Position numbers and translations under genes: made by a program. From Rhizobium sp. GN54 (GTDB taxonomy: Bacteria; Pseudomonadota; Alphaproteobacteria; Rhizobiales; Rhizobiaceae), in contig NZ_JAJNCZ010000002.1 of NCBI RefSeq assembly GCF_021026345.1, positions 186,001-250,000 on the forward strand: a DNA stretch of 64,000 nt. Reading direction: 5' to 3'. Every line of letters starts with the position of its first letter. Positions within the stretch are counted from its first letter, which is position 1. Shown here piece after piece: positions 21,392 through 30,795 of the stretch. The notes below the pieces were generated by a model that saw only the letters and a list, made by a program, of their open reading frames with translations, did not search any database and was not told the DNA's origin.

Positions 21392-22267
21392 ATGCAGACC
21401 GTCACCACGATCGAAGGCTTGCGTGCGGCGCTGGCGCCGTTTCGCGCCAGCGGCAAGTCCGTCGGCCTCGTGCCGACGATGGGTTACCTTCACGTCGGCC
21501 ACATGGAGCTCGTGCGGCGCGCACGCGCCGAGAACGACGTCGTCGTCGCCTCGATCTTCGTCAATCCGCTGCAATTCGGCGCCGGCGAGGACCTGACACG
21601 CTATCCGCGCGACCTGCCGCGCGACGAAAAGATGCTCGAAGAGGGGGGCGTCGACTTCGTGTTCGCGCCCGGTGTTTCGGATATGTATCCTCGCCCGATG
21701 GCGACGGTCGTCGATGTGCCCACGCTCGGCGCCGAACTCGAGGGCTCCGTGCGGCCCGGCCATTTCTCCGGGGTCTGTACGGTCGTTACCAAGCTCTTCA
21801 ACATCGTCGGCCCGGACCGCGCCTATTTCGGCGAGAAGGACTTCCAGCAGCTGACGATCATCCGCCGCATGGTCGAGGACCTGGCGCAGCCGGTCGAGGT
21901 GGTCGGGGTGGCGACTGTCCGCGAGGCGGACGGGCTCGCATGCTCGTCGCGCAACGTCTACCTGAATGCCGAGCAGAGGGCGGCGGCGGTGATCGTGCCG
22001 AAGGCGCTGGCGGAGGCCGAGCGGCTCATCGGCGCCGGCGAGACCAGCCCGCGCGCCGTCGAGGACGGCGTTCGCGCCTTCATCGCCGCCGAACCGCTGG
22101 CGAATGCGGAAATCGTGGCGCTGCGGCACCCCGAAATGCTCACCGAGGTCGCAGAAATCGGTCCCGGACCGGTTCTTTTGTTGCTTTTCGTCCGGATCGG
22201 GAGCACGAAGCTGCTCGACAACCGGATTATCGGCCAGAACGTGCAGAATTCAGCGAAGGTAGCCTGA
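21392..22267 (+). CDS. panC: Pantothenate synthetase PanC
   Basis: PanC condenses pantoate and beta-alanine with ATP to give pantothenate, the precursor of CoA. The 291-residue protein carries the nucleotidyl-transferase HIGH-like motif [13 protein letters not shown] near the start, [27 protein letters not shown], and the SSRNVYL loop equivalent to KMSKS. The ATG at 21392 has GGAGGAT nine bases upstream; the much longer open frame is not supported. panB follows after two bases, forming a panCB operon. Confidence 0.97.
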   Translation: MQTVTTIEGLRAALAPFRASGKSVGLVPTMGYLHVGHMELVRRARAENDVVVASIFVNPLQFGAGEDLTRYPRDLPRDEKMLEEGGVDFVFAPGVSDMYPRPMATVVDVPTLGAELEGSVRPGHFSGVCTVVTKLFNIVGPDRAYFGEKDFQQLTIIRRMVEDLAQPVEVVGVATVREADGLACSSRNVYLNAEQRAAAVIVPKALAEAERLIGAGETSPRAVEDGVRAFIAAEPLANAEIVALRHPEMLTEVAEIGPGPVLLLLFVRIGSTKLLDNRIIGQNVQNSAKVA

Positions 22268-22269
22268 CA

Positions 22270-23097
22270 ATGAGCGTGCATGCAGCGAAACGGCGCCTTG
22301 CGCCCGCGGAAATCCGGGCCCTGAAGGGCCAGCGGCCGATCGTCAGCCTGACGGCCTATACGACGCCGATCGCCAAGCTGCTCGATCCGCATGTGGACTT
22401 CATGCTGGTCGGGGATTCGCTCGGCATGGTGGTCTACGGGCTCGATTCCACCGTCGGCGTGACGCTGGAGATGATGATCGCGCACGGCCAGGCGGTGATG
22501 CGCGGATCGGACAAGGCCTGCGTCGTGGTCGACCTGCCGTTCGGCTCCTATCAGGAATCGAAGGAGCAGGCGTTCCACAGCGCCGCGCGCGTGCTGAAGG
22601 AGACCGGCTGCAGCGCGGTCAAGCTCGAGGGCGGCGCGGAGATGGCCGAGACCGTCGATTTCCTCACCCGGCGGGGCATTCCGGTGCTCGGCCATGTCGG
22701 GCTGATGCCACAACTGATCAACACCACCGGCGGCTACCGCTCGCTCGGGCGCAGCGACAAGGAAGCCGACAAGATCCGCCGCGACGCCAAGGCGATCGAC
22801 GATGCGGGCGCGTTCGCGATCGTCATCGAGGGCACGGTCGAACCGCTCGCCCGCGAGATCACGGAGTCGGTCAAGGCGCCGACGATCGGCATCGGCGCGT
22901 CGCCGGCCTGCGACGGCCAGGTGCTGGTCGTGGACGATGCGCTCGGCATCTTCACCGACTTCAAGCCGCGCTTCGTCAAGCGCTTCGCCGACCTCGCGCC
23001 GCAGATCAGCGAAGCCTTTGCGGCCTATGCCGAGGAGGTGAGGGCGCGGACCTTCCCCGCCCAGGAACACACGTTCCAGGTGAAGGCCAAGTCCTGA
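22270..23097 (+). CDS. panB: 3-methyl-2-oxobutanoate hydroxymethyltransferase PanB
   Basis: PanB transfers a hydroxymethyl group from methylenetetrahydrofolate to ketoisovalerate, the first committed step to pantothenate. The 275-residue protein shows [15 protein letters not shown], the metal-binding [35 protein letters not shown] and [17 protein letters not shown]. The ATG lies two bases after the panC stop, so the two are probably coupled. Confidence 0.97.
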   Translation: MSVHAAKRRLAPAEIRALKGQRPIVSLTAYTTPIAKLLDPHVDFMLVGDSLGMVVYGLDSTVGVTLEMMIAHGQAVMRGSDKACVVVDLPFGSYQESKEQAFHSAARVLKETGCSAVKLEGGAEMAETVDFLTRRGIPVLGHVGLMPQLINTTGGYRSLGRSDKEADKIRRDAKAIDDAGAFAIVIEGTVEPLAREITESVKAPTIGIGASPACDGQVLVVDDALGIFTDFKPRFVKRFADLAPQISEAFAAYAEEVRARTFPAQEHTFQVKAKS

Positions 23098-23230
23098 TCC
23101 CGGAAGGACGACCCGGCTGCGGCCGGATCAACGGTTCAACGAAATCGATCGATACTTCAGCCATATTCAATTGCGCTGAGGGGTGCGGGGGACTACAGCG
23201 GTTCCACGTGAGGGCAGAGGTGCGCGCCAG

Positions 23231-23944
23231 GTGAACAAGGCTGATTTTTTCGAGGGCGTGCGCAACGGCACGCCGGTGTTCCTGTCGGCGGCGCCGTTCG
23301 GCGCACTGTTCGGCGCGATCGCGGTTGCCAACGGCCAGACGATCGCGGAGGCCGTGCTGATGAGCATGACGATCTTCGCCGGCGCCAGCCAGCTGGTCGG
23401 CATCGAGCTGTTCGGTCAGAACATCGCGCCCTGGGTCATCGTGCTGTCGATCTTCGCGGTGAACTTCCGCCACATCCTCTATTCGGCGGCGATGACGCCG
23501 TTCGTCAGGCATTTCTCGCCGGCGGAAAAGTTCTTCGCCTTCTTTGTCCTTACCGATCCGCAATTCGCCGAAACGCTGCGGCGCGGTGAATCGGGCCGCA
23601 AGGTCAGCTTCGCCTGGTATATCGGCTTTGCGCTGGTCATCTATATTCCCTGGCAGGTGATGACCGCGCTCGGCGGCGTCTTCGGCCAGCTCATCGGCGA
23701 TCCGAAGGTGATCGGCATCGACGTGCTGCTGCCGATCTATTTCATGGCGCTGGTGCTCGGCTTCCGCAAGCGGCCGAACTTCCTCTCCGTGGTCGCGGTG
23801 AGCGGCGCGGTCTCGGTGATCGCCTATCACACCGTCGGCTCTCCCTGGCATGTCAGCATCGGCGCGCTTGCCGGCATGGCGCTCGCCGCCGTGCTGCCGG
23901 TCAAGCGCGGCCCGGCGTCGCGCGACGCGGCGAGGGAGGGCTGA
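23231..23944 (+). CDS. azlC: AzlC-family branched-chain amino-acid exporter, large subunit
   Basis: A 237-residue membrane protein with the AzlC pattern: GTPVFLSAAPFGALFGAIAV, MTIFAGASQLVGIELF, VNFRHILYSAAM and LTDPQFA. With AzlD it forms an exporter for leucine-type amino acids and analogues. GTG 23231 gives the usual family length and has AGAGG upstream; an in-frame GTG at 23183 is an alternative. azlD follows after one base. The adjacency to panCB may reflect ketoisovalerate/valine metabolism, but that is inference. Confidence 0.88.
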   Translation: MNKADFFEGVRNGTPVFLSAAPFGALFGAIAVANGQTIAEAVLMSMTIFAGASQLVGIELFGQNIAPWVIVLSIFAVNFRHILYSAAMTPFVRHFSPAEKFFAFFVLTDPQFAETLRRGESGRKVSFAWYIGFALVIYIPWQVMTALGGVFGQLIGDPKVIGIDVLLPIYFMALVLGFRKRPNFLSVVAVSGAVSVIAYHTVGSPWHVSIGALAGMALAAVLPVKRGPASRDAAREG

Positions 23945-23945
23945 A

Positions 23946-24260
23946 ATGGGCGCGTTCTTTCATGCCGACATGATCGCGATCATCCTTGCGGGTGCCGTCG
24001 CGACCTTCCTGACGCGCATCGGCGGATACTGGCTGGTGATGCGGATGAAGACGATCCCGCCGCGGCTGGAGGCGGCGCTGAACGCCGTGCCGGCGGCGGT
24101 GCTGACGACGCTCGTGGCGCCCGCCTTCTTCACCGGCGGCCCCGACGTGCAGGTGGCGATGGCAGCGGCCCTGATCGCAAGCCTCAGGTTCTCCGTGCTG
24201 CCGATGCTGGCGATCGGCTGGTGCGCGGTGATGCTGATGCGCTACGCCCTCGGCGTCTGA
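23946..24260 (+). CDS. azlD: AzlD-family branched-chain amino-acid exporter, small subunit
   Basis: A 104-residue protein with four predicted helices. AzlD hallmarks are FLTRIGGYWLVMR, the central segment NAVPAAVLTTLVAPAFFTGG, and a terminal WCAVMLMRYALG. It starts one base after the azlC stop (TGA-A-ATG), so it is coupled to azlC. The pair is expected to work as a two-subunit inner-membrane exporter. Confidence 0.88.
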   Translation: MGAFFHADMIAIILAGAVATFLTRIGGYWLVMRMKTIPPRLEAALNAVPAAVLTTLVAPAFFTGGPDVQVAMAAALIASLRFSVLPMLAIGWCAVMLMRYALGV

Positions 24261-24498
24261 AGAAGACCTTCCGGAAGAGAGCGAATTTCCGCCCGTGCCG
24301 GTATCCGGCGGGCGGATGCTGCGCTCTTGACATGAGAACCACCGATCACGGAACAGCCCGTTTGCAGAACGAAGGCATCGCACCGGCGCCCCGGGCTGGA
24401 ATATATTATTAAATTAAATCCATAAAATCTATCGATATTGATGCCATCGTTTTCCTGGCATAGCCTCTCTCCCACAAACCGACAGGAGAGGGCATATC

Positions 24499-25488
24499 AT
24501 GCTGGACAGACGAGCATTTCTCGCAACCACCGCCGCCGTGGGGCTTTCGGCGGCGTTCGGACGCGGCGCGGCGGCGCAAGACGGTCCCGCCGCAACGACG
24601 AAGCTGGTCGTTGCCGACCAGAGCGAACTCGTGCGCAATCTGCTCGAGGCGAGCGGAGAGGGAAGCAAGCTGGAGTTCCAGTTCGAGCTGCCGAACTTTG
24701 CCGGCGGGCCGGCGATCTACGAGGCGATCCGGGCGGAGGCGCTCGACATCGCCTATGTCGGCGACACGCCGCCGATCCAGGCACGCGCCGCCGGCACGCT
24801 CCTGCCGATCGTCGCCACCTTCACCCGCGAAGTGGCGCAGTACCGGCTGACCAGCCGGCCGGGCCTGGTGATCAACAAGCTCTCGGAACTGAAGGGCAAG
24901 AGCGTCAGCTACATCGAGGGCTCGGGACGACAGGTGTTCCTGATCGAGGCGCTCAACCGCGCCGGGCTGAAACTCGACGACGTGCAACTGGTCAAGCTGC
25001 GGATCGCAGACCTGCCGGATGCGATCCGTTCGGGCGCCATCGACGTGGCAGTGCTGCAGGAGCCGCACGTGACGCGGCTGGTCAACCAGGTCGGCGCCAG
25101 CCCGGTGCTCGACCCGGAGGAGCGAAAACTGCTGCCGAGCACGAGCTACTTCTACGCCCGCCCGGCGGTGCTCGCCGATCCGGACAAGGCGGCAGCGGTC
25201 CGCCAGTTCATCGGCGCCTTCGTCCGCGCCGGTCGCTGGAGCAATGACAACGAGGATGCCTGGGCGAAGCACTACTACACGGATTTCCAGCGCATCGCCC
25301 CGGACGACACGGCGGCGATCCTCGCCGGCCAGTCGCCGCTGGTGTTCCAGACGTCGGTGGAGGCGATCCCGCATCACCAGAAGCTGATCGACATCCTCTA
25401 CCAGTCCGGTTCGCTGAAGGAGCGCTTCGATGCCGCAGGCTCCTTCGTCGACACCTTCGACGACGTGATTGCCGGCGCCCGCGCCTGA
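24499..25488 (+). CDS. ABC transporter substrate-binding protein, sulfonate type (SsuA-like)
   Basis: A 329-residue periplasmic protein with a twin-Arg-type leader (LDRRAFLATTAAVGLSAAFG). The body matches the SsuA/TauA/NrtA fold: LEFQFELPNFAGGPAIYEAI, IAYVGDTPPIQARAAG, LKGKSVSYIEGSGRQVF and LQEPHVTRLV. These proteins bind aliphatic sulfonates, sulfate esters or related organosulfur compounds for sulfur supply. The upstream 24400-24450 is AT-rich with palindromic ATCGAT sequence, a plausible site for a CysB/Cbl-type regulator. The permease, ATPase and a flavin monooxygenase follow in one direction. Confidence 0.88.
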   Translation: MLDRRAFLATTAAVGLSAAFGRGAAAQDGPAATTKLVVADQSELVRNLLEASGEGSKLEFQFELPNFAGGPAIYEAIRAEALDIAYVGDTPPIQARAAGTLLPIVATFTREVAQYRLTSRPGLVINKLSELKGKSVSYIEGSGRQVFLIEALNRAGLKLDDVQLVKLRIADLPDAIRSGAIDVAVLQEPHVTRLVNQVGASPVLDPEERKLLPSTSYFYARPAVLADPDKAAAVRQFIGAFVRAGRWSNDNEDAWAKHYYTDFQRIAPDDTAAILAGQSPLVFQTSVEAIPHHQKLIDILYQSGSLKERFDAAGSFVDTFDDVIAGARA

Positions 25489-25517
25489 GCGCGCTGCTGC
25501 AAACGACAGGAGACGAC

Positions 25518-26381
25518 ATGACCGACGTGACTTCGGGGGGCAACTTCTACGTGGCGGGACGGGCAGGCGAGCGATCGCCTGCCGCGCCTCGCGGTGGGGC
25601 TCGCGCGGTCCGGCTGCCGCCGGAGCGTCTGCCGCCGGGGCTTCGCCTGCTGGGGCCGGCGCTGGTCGTTCTGGCATGGGAGGCCGCCTCGCGGCTCGGG
25701 CTGCTGTCGCCGGCGACGCTGACGGCGCCATCGACCGCACTCGTCACCGGCTACCAGATGTTTTCCGACGGCAGCCTGCTGCCGCATCTTCTGGCCTCGG
25801 CCGGCCGTGCCTATTCCGGGCTCTTCCTCGGCGTGCTCGCCGGTGTGGTGCTGGCGCTGCTCTCGGGGCTGACGCGGACCGGCGAGGCGCTGATCGACGG
25901 GCTGGTGCAGATCAAGCGGGCGGTGCCGACCCTGGCGCTGATCCCGCTCGTGATCATCTGGCTCGGCATCGGCGAGGCGATGAAGGTGTTCCTGATCTTC
26001 ACCGCCGTGCTCGTGCCGGTCTACATCAATACCCATGCGGCGCTGCGCGGCATCGACATCGGCCATATCGAGCTGGCGCGGACGCTGGGGCTCACGCGCG
26101 GCGAGTTCATCCGCCACGTGGCGCTGCCCGGCGCGCTTCCCGGCTTCTTCGTGTCGCTGCGGCTTGCCGTGGCGCTCTGCTGGACGGCGCTGGTGGTGCT
26201 CGAACTGATCAACACCCAGACGGGCATCGGATACCTGATGAACCGGGCGCGCGACTGGGGCCAGACCGACATCATCGTCGTCGGCATCATCATCTATGCG
26301 GTGCTCGGGCTCGTGTCTGACGCGGTCGTTCGCGCCGTCGAAGCAAGGGTGCTGTCCTACCGGAGGTCGCTCGGCTCATGA
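25518..26381 (+). CDS. ABC transporter permease, sulfonate type (SsuC-like)
   Basis: A 287-residue permease with about six helices after a polar, Arg-rich N-terminus of some 35 residues. The binding-protein-dependent permease loop is seen as HIELARTLGLTRGEFIRHVALPGALPG, which contacts the ATPase. Other SsuC/TauC-like segments are IKRAVPTLALIPLVIIWLGIGEAMK and RARDWGQTDIIVVGIIIYAVLG. Its stop overlaps the ATPase start (ATGA). Confidence 0.92.
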   Translation: MTDVTSGGNFYVAGRAGERSPAAPRGGARAVRLPPERLPPGLRLLGPALVVLAWEAASRLGLLSPATLTAPSTALVTGYQMFSDGSLLPHLLASAGRAYSGLFLGVLAGVVLALLSGLTRTGEALIDGLVQIKRAVPTLALIPLVIIWLGIGEAMKVFLIFTAVLVPVYINTHAALRGIDIGHIELARTLGLTRGEFIRHVALPGALPGFFVSLRLAVALCWTALVVLELINTQTGIGYLMNRARDWGQTDIIVVGIIIYAVLGLVSDAVVRAVEARVLSYRRSLGS

Positions 26382-27106
26382 CCTTCCACCGTCCCATCAC
26401 CCCCTCGGTCGTCCTGCGCGACCTGTCGCGCAGCTTCAGGGGCAAGACTGTGCTCGACCGGGTGTCGCTGGAGATCCCGCGCGGCCAGTTCGTGGCGTTG
26501 CTCGGCGAGAGCGGCTCCGGCAAGACGACGCTGCTTCGCGCGCTCGCCGGTCTCGACGACGATGCCGAGACGGCCGGCCATTTCCAGGTCGCCGGCAGTT
26601 CCTCGGTGCTGTTCCAGGATTCGCGCCTGCTGCCGTGGATGAGCGTGATCGGCAACGTCACGCTCGGCCTGCGACGCCCGGACGGGCGGGCGGCGGCGCT
26701 GGAAATGCTGGAGGCCGTGGGCCTTGGCGACAAGGCGGACGTCTGGCCGTCGACGCTCTCGGGCGGCCAGAAGCAGCGGGCCTCGCTCGCACGCTCGCTG
26801 CTGCGCGAACCGGACGTGCTGCTTGCCGACGAACCCTTCGGCGCGCTCGACGCGCTGACGCGGCTGCGCATGCAGGCGCTGCTCCTGCGCCTCGTCGAAC
26901 GGCAGCGGCCGACCGTCATCCTCGTCACCCACGACGTGGAGGAAGCACTCCTTCTGTCCGATCGCATCCTCGTCCTGAAGGACGGGCGGATCGCCGAGGA
27001 CCATCCCGTCCGCATGCCGCAGCCGCGGCGCGTCGACCATCCCGATTTCGCCGGGCTCCGACAGACGCTGCTGTCGAGCCTCGGCGTTGAAGCCGAAACC
27101 GTCTGA
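26378..27106 (+). CDS. ABC transporter ATP-binding protein, sulfonate type (SsuB-like)
   Basis: A 242-residue ATPase with Walker A GESGSGKT (residues 43-50), the Q-loop FQDSRLLPWMSV, the signature LSGGQKQRASLARSLL, Walker B VLLADEPFGALD and the H-loop VTHDVEEALLLSDRI. It drives import through the preceding permease. It overlaps that gene by four bases and is followed 11 bases later by the monooxygenase. Confidence 0.94.
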   Translation: MTFHRPITPSVVLRDLSRSFRGKTVLDRVSLEIPRGQFVALLGESGSGKTTLLRALAGLDDDAETAGHFQVAGSSSVLFQDSRLLPWMSVIGNVTLGLRRPDGRAAALEMLEAVGLGDKADVWPSTLSGGQKQRASLARSLLREPDVLLADEPFGALDALTRLRMQALLLRLVERQRPTVILVTHDVEEALLLSDRILVLKDGRIAEDHPVRMPQPRRVDHPDFAGLRQTLLSSLGVEAETV

Positions 27107-27117
27107 AAGGCAGGACC

Positions 27118-28455
27118 ATGACCCGCAAGCTGCACCTGAACCTGTTCCTCATGCCGCGCGGCCATCACGAGGCGGCGTGGCGGCATCCGGCCTCGGCCCG
27201 AAAGGCCCTGACCGATGTCGATCTCTATGCGAAGGCCGCGCAGATCGCCGAGGCGGCGAAATTCGATGCGGTATTCCTCGCCGATGCGCTGGTCGCGCCC
27301 AACAATGGCGGGCTGGTGGCGACGGGGGCACTGGAGCCGTTGACGCTGCTCTCGGCGCTCGCGATGCGTACCGAGAAGATTGGGCTGATCGGCACCGCCT
27401 CCACCACCTACAGCCAGCCCTATACGCTGGCGCGGCAGTTTGCCTCGCTCGACAATATCTCGGGCGGTCGGGTCGGCTGGAACATCGTCACCTCCTGGGC
27501 GCCGCAGGCCGGCCTGAACTACGGTCTTGCGGCGGATGTCGAGCATGGCGAGCGCTACCGGATCGCCGAGGAGTTCGTGGAGGCGGTGGACGCGCTCTGG
27601 CGCAGCTATCCGGCGCATGCGGTGCTCGACGATCGCGACGGCGGGCGCTACCTCGATCCGTCGCTGGTCCAACCCGTCGACTACGAGGGGCGGCACTACC
27701 GCACCCGCGGCCCGCTCAACGTGCCGGCCGGACCACAGGGGCGGCCGGTCTACGTGCAGGCGGGGCAGTCCGACACGGGCCGCGCCTTCGCAGCGCGCTG
27801 GGCCGAGGCGATCTTCACCGCGCACCTGACCAAAGATTCGGCGCGGACCTTCTATGCCGACGTGAAAGGCAGGGCGGCGGCCTTCGGGCGTCGGCCGGAG
27901 GATATCGTCATCCTGCCCGGCCTCAGCGCTGCGATCGGTTCGACGACGCGCGAGGCGGAGCAGGTGTGGGAGGAGCTCGATGCGCTGACCAGCACCGAGA
28001 TCGGACTGTCGCGGCTGTCGGCCCGCTTCGGCGGCCACGATTTCAGCGGCGTGCCGCTCGACCGCCCGCTGCAGCGCGGCGACTTCCCGGATCCGGAGCG
28101 GGTGGAGGCGTCGAAGAGCCGCGCCATCGGCTATGTCGAGACTTCGCTCAACGAGGGACTGACGCTTCGCCAGTTGCTGCGGCGGCTGGCCGGCGCACGC
28201 GGGCACTTTACCGCGACGGGGACGCCGGAAGCGGTGGCCGACATCATCGAGGACTGGCTGGTCTCTGGGGCTGCCGACGGCTTCAACGTGATGCCGCCGA
28301 TCCTCTACAGCCAGTTCGAGCTGTTTGCCGCCGAGGTTGTGCCGATCCTGCGCAAGCGCGGCCTGTTTCGCGAGGACTACGAAGGTACGACGCTGCGGGA
28401 GCATTTCGGCCTGGGACCCGTCCGCGAGGACGTGCCGCTGGCGCATTCGGCCTGA
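27118..28455 (+). CDS. LLM-class flavin-dependent monooxygenase (NtaA/SnaA/DszA family)
   Basis: A 445-residue bacterial-luciferase-like enzyme. Family segments are LHLNLFLMPRGHHEAAWRHP, KFDAVFLADAL, GLIGTASTTYSQPYTLARQF, LDNISGGRVGWNIVTS and RPVYVQAGQSDTGRAFAARWAEAIF. These enzymes use FMNH2 from a separate reductase to oxidise sulfur or nitrogen compounds such as dibenzothiophene sulfone, nitrilotriacetate or thioethers. Placed 11 bases after an SsuB-like ATPase, it probably releases sulfite from, or oxidises, the imported organosulfur compound. No reductase gene is next to it, so it presumably uses one encoded elsewhere. Confidence 0.9.
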   Translation: MTRKLHLNLFLMPRGHHEAAWRHPASARKALTDVDLYAKAAQIAEAAKFDAVFLADALVAPNNGGLVATGALEPLTLLSALAMRTEKIGLIGTASTTYSQPYTLARQFASLDNISGGRVGWNIVTSWAPQAGLNYGLAADVEHGERYRIAEEFVEAVDALWRSYPAHAVLDDRDGGRYLDPSLVQPVDYEGRHYRTRGPLNVPAGPQGRPVYVQAGQSDTGRAFAARWAEAIFTAHLTKDSARTFYADVKGRAAAFGRRPEDIVILPGLSAAIGSTTREAEQVWEELDALTSTEIGLSRLSARFGGHDFSGVPLDRPLQRGDFPDPERVEASKSRAIGYVETSLNEGLTLRQLLRRLAGARGHFTATGTPEAVADIIEDWLVSGAADGFNVMPPILYSQFELFAAEVVPILRKRGLFREDYEGTTLREHFGLGPVREDVPLAHSA

Positions 28456-28524
28456 GCGGGCAGGGGCGGGGGATGGCCGTTCGCCGTCTCGCGCACCGGC
28501 CGAAGGAATGCCCCTCACCCTGAC

Positions 28525-28666
28525 CCTCTCTCCCCGCAAGCGGGGAGAGAGGACGGAGACGTCGTGCCTCCATTCCCCCAGTCTCTTCCCTTCCCGTCAC
28601 TCCGCTCGCCATGAAGGGGCGGAGACGTCGCGGTCTGCGTCCTTCTCCCCGCTTGCGGGGAGAAGG
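28525..28666. repeat. Pair of rhizobial-type intergenic hairpin repeats
   Basis: Two strong palindromes fill the gap between the monooxygenase and pepP-like genes: CCTCTCTCCCCG/CGGGGAGAGAGG (28525-28536/28541-28552) and CCTTCTCCCCGC/GCGGGGAGAAGG (28641-28652/28655-28666). They are flanked by CCCCTCACCCTGACC and GGCAGGCGGATGAGGGGC, text typical of dispersed repeats in rhizobia. They could end transcription from both converging genes. The gap 28456-28755 holds no supported gene. Confidence 0.75.
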
Positions 28667-28755
28667 TGCCGGCAGGCGGATGAGGGGCAGCCGCACACTT
28701 CGGACGGGCGGCGGATCGGCGCCTTTATACAAACCCTGCAGACGCCCGCTGCCCG

Positions 28756-30597
28756 TCAGCCCTCGCCGCCGAGCGGAGCCGTCGCGGCCTCCAGCCATCC
28801 CCGCACGTCGGCATCCTCGATCAGCGGCATCAGCTTTTCGCGCGTCTGCTCGTGATAGGCGTCGATCCAGTCCGCTTCCTCGCGCGTCAGCAGGTCGGTG
28901 ACGATCAGGCGCCTGTCGAGCGGGCAGAAGGTCAGCGTCTCGAAGGCGAGCATGTCGATGTCGCCGCCCTCGATCGGGGCTGCGGCCAGGACATGGATCA
29001 GGTTCTCGATGCGGATGCCGAAGCTGCCGGCGCGGTAGTAGCCGGGCTCGTTGGAGAGGATCATGCCGGGGAGCAGTTCCTGCGTGGCGAGCCGCGAGAT
29101 CCGCTGCGGTCCCTCATGCACGGAGAGATAGGAGCCGACGCCGTGGCCGGTGCCGTGGGCATAGTCGGCGCCGGCCTTCCACAGCGCCGTGCGGGCGAGC
29201 GGGTCGAGGTCGCAGCCGCGGCTTCCCTTCGGGAAGCGGGCCGTGCTGATCGCGATCATGCCCTTCAGCACCAGCGTGAAGAAGCGCTTCTGCTCGTGGG
29301 GCACGTCGCCGATCGCAACCGTGCGGGTAATGTCCGTCGTGCCGTTGATGTACTGCGCGCCGGAATCGATCAGAAAGAGCGTGCCGTCCTCGAGCGTCGC
29401 GTCGGTCTGCGTGGTCACGCGATAGTGGATGACGGCGCCGTGGGCGCCGGCGCCGCTGATCGTGTCGAAGGAGACGTCCTTCAGCGGGTTCTGCATGCGC
29501 TGGCCGACGGCGGCGCGGCAGGCCTCGAGTTTCTTCGTCACCGCGATTTCCGTGAGCGTCCCCGGTTCGGACGCGTCCAGCCAGGCGAGGAACTCGACCA
29601 TGGCGGCGCCGTCCTGCAGGTGCGCCTTGGCGGAGCCCGCCAGTTCGACCGCGTTCTTGCAGGCGCGGGGCAGGCGGGCCGGGTCGGCCCCTTCGACGAC
29701 CGTGCCACCGGCTGCGCGGATCGCTTCGGCGAGCGCGAAGGGCGCCTGGTCGGGGTCGAGCATGATGCGCTTGCCCTCGCGCGACAGGGCGGCGATGCGG
29801 GCCGGAAACGCGGACGGCGGGGAGAAGTCGGCAAGCTGGGTCAGGTAGGCCTCTTCCTCGATGCCGGTCTTGCGCTTGTCGACGAAGATCTCGGCCTTGC
29901 CTCCCGCATGCAGGATCGCGCGCACAAGCGGGTGAGGGGTGTGGGGGACATCGCTGCCGCGAATGTTGAACAACCAGGCGGTGGTCGAGGGATCGGTGAC
30001 GGCGAGCGCATCGGCGCCGGCCTCGGCGACCTTCGCGGCCATCTCGGCGATCTTGTCCTTGGCGAGCATGCCGGCGAACTCGATCGGCTGGATCTTCACC
30101 CGGCCGAGCGGTTCGGCCGGACGGTCGGCCCAGAGACGGTCGAGCGGATTGTGGTCGAGCAGGACGAGGCTGCCGCCGGCCGTTTCCAGCGCCTTTCCGA
30201 GCTTGCGCACCTCGCCGCCGGTGTGCAGCCAGGGGTCGATGCCGAGGCGGAACCCCTTCGAGGCATGCTTTGGGATCCACAGGTGCGGCGGCTCGCCGAC
30301 GAGGTCGCCGCCCTTGAAGACGCTGCCGTCCACCTGTTCGGCAAGCTGCGTCACATAGCGGCCGTCGACGAAGACGACGGCCTCGCCGCGGGCGACGAGC
30401 GCGATGCCGGCCGAGCCGGTGAAACCGGTGAGCCAGGCCAGCCGCTCGGCGTTCTTCGGCACGTATTCGCCCTGGAATTCGTCGGCGCGCGGCGCGAGGA
30501 AGCCGTCGATGCCGAGGCCATCGAAGGCGGCGCGCAGCGCTTCCACGCGTTCGCGGCCGAATTGCGGGGTGGAGGTGACGTCGAAACTCTGGAACAT
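28756..30597 (-). CDS. Xaa-Pro aminopeptidase (aminopeptidase P, M24 family)
   Basis: A 613-residue cytoplasmic metallopeptidase that releases the residue before proline. The long form has two creatinase-like N-terminal domains (LTGFTGSAGIALV ... DGRYVTQLAEQV) and a C-terminal pita-bread domain. Metal ligands are visible in FLIDSGAQYINGTTDITRT (two Asp), HGTGHGVGSYLSVHEGP (His), ILSNEPGYY (Glu) and GIRIENLIHV (Glu). The length matches eukaryote-like aminopeptidase P proteins widespread in alphaproteobacteria. The ATG at 30597 begins with the family N-terminus FQSFDVTSTPQFGRERVEAL. Confidence 0.95.
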   Translation of the reverse strand: MFQSFDVTSTPQFGRERVEALRAAFDGLGIDGFLAPRADEFQGEYVPKNAERLAWLTGFTGSAGIALVARGEAVVFVDGRYVTQLAEQVDGSVFKGGDLVGEPPHLWIPKHASKGFRLGIDPWLHTGGEVRKLGKALETAGGSLVLLDHNPLDRLWADRPAEPLGRVKIQPIEFAGMLAKDKIAEMAAKVAEAGADALAVTDPSTTAWLFNIRGSDVPHTPHPLVRAILHAGGKAEIFVDKRKTGIEEEAYLTQLADFSPPSAFPARIAALSREGKRIMLDPDQAPFALAEAIRAAGGTVVEGADPARLPRACKNAVELAGSAKAHLQDGAAMVEFLAWLDASEPGTLTEIAVTKKLEACRAAVGQRMQNPLKDVSFDTISGAGAHGAVIHYRVTTQTDATLEDGTLFLIDSGAQYINGTTDITRTVAIGDVPHEQKRFFTLVLKGMIAISTARFPKGSRGCDLDPLARTALWKAGADYAHGTGHGVGSYLSVHEGPQRISRLATQELLPGMILSNEPGYYRAGSFGIRIENLIHVLAAAPIEGGDIDMLAFETLTFCPLDRRLIVTDLLTREEADWIDAYHEQTREKLMPLIEDADVRGWLEAATAPLGGEG

Positions 30598-30641
30598 GGC
30601 TGTGCTACCGAACGGATTTGAATACGAAGAAGGACACTAAA

Positions 30642-30685
30642 GCATGTCTTTCGAAAGTGGTAACCGGTTTGCGGACGATTACATG
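30642..30685 (-). repeat. Dispersed GCATGT...ACATGC-type palindromic repeat, copy 1
   Basis: Read on the minus strand the element runs CATGTAATCGTCCGCAAACC, then continues through CCACTTTCGAAAGACATGC and TTTAG. It is the same family as the copy at 35628-35672, in the opposite orientation. This sequence type is a frequent intergenic repeat in rhizobia. It lies just upstream of the aminopeptidase P start. Confidence 0.6.
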
Positions 30686-30795
30686 GGAAAAAGCGGGGCA
30701 TGCCGGCCAGACGACCGCCGAAGATGTGGTACACCGCCTGACGGGCGTGCCGTCCATCGATGACGGCAGTGGAAAGGCGGAAGCAAAGGTCCTCA

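Noticed and set aside
26290-28539. 749-codon open frame on the minus strand across the ABC ATPase and monooxygenase
   Set aside because: Spans two real genes on the other strand; no similarity.
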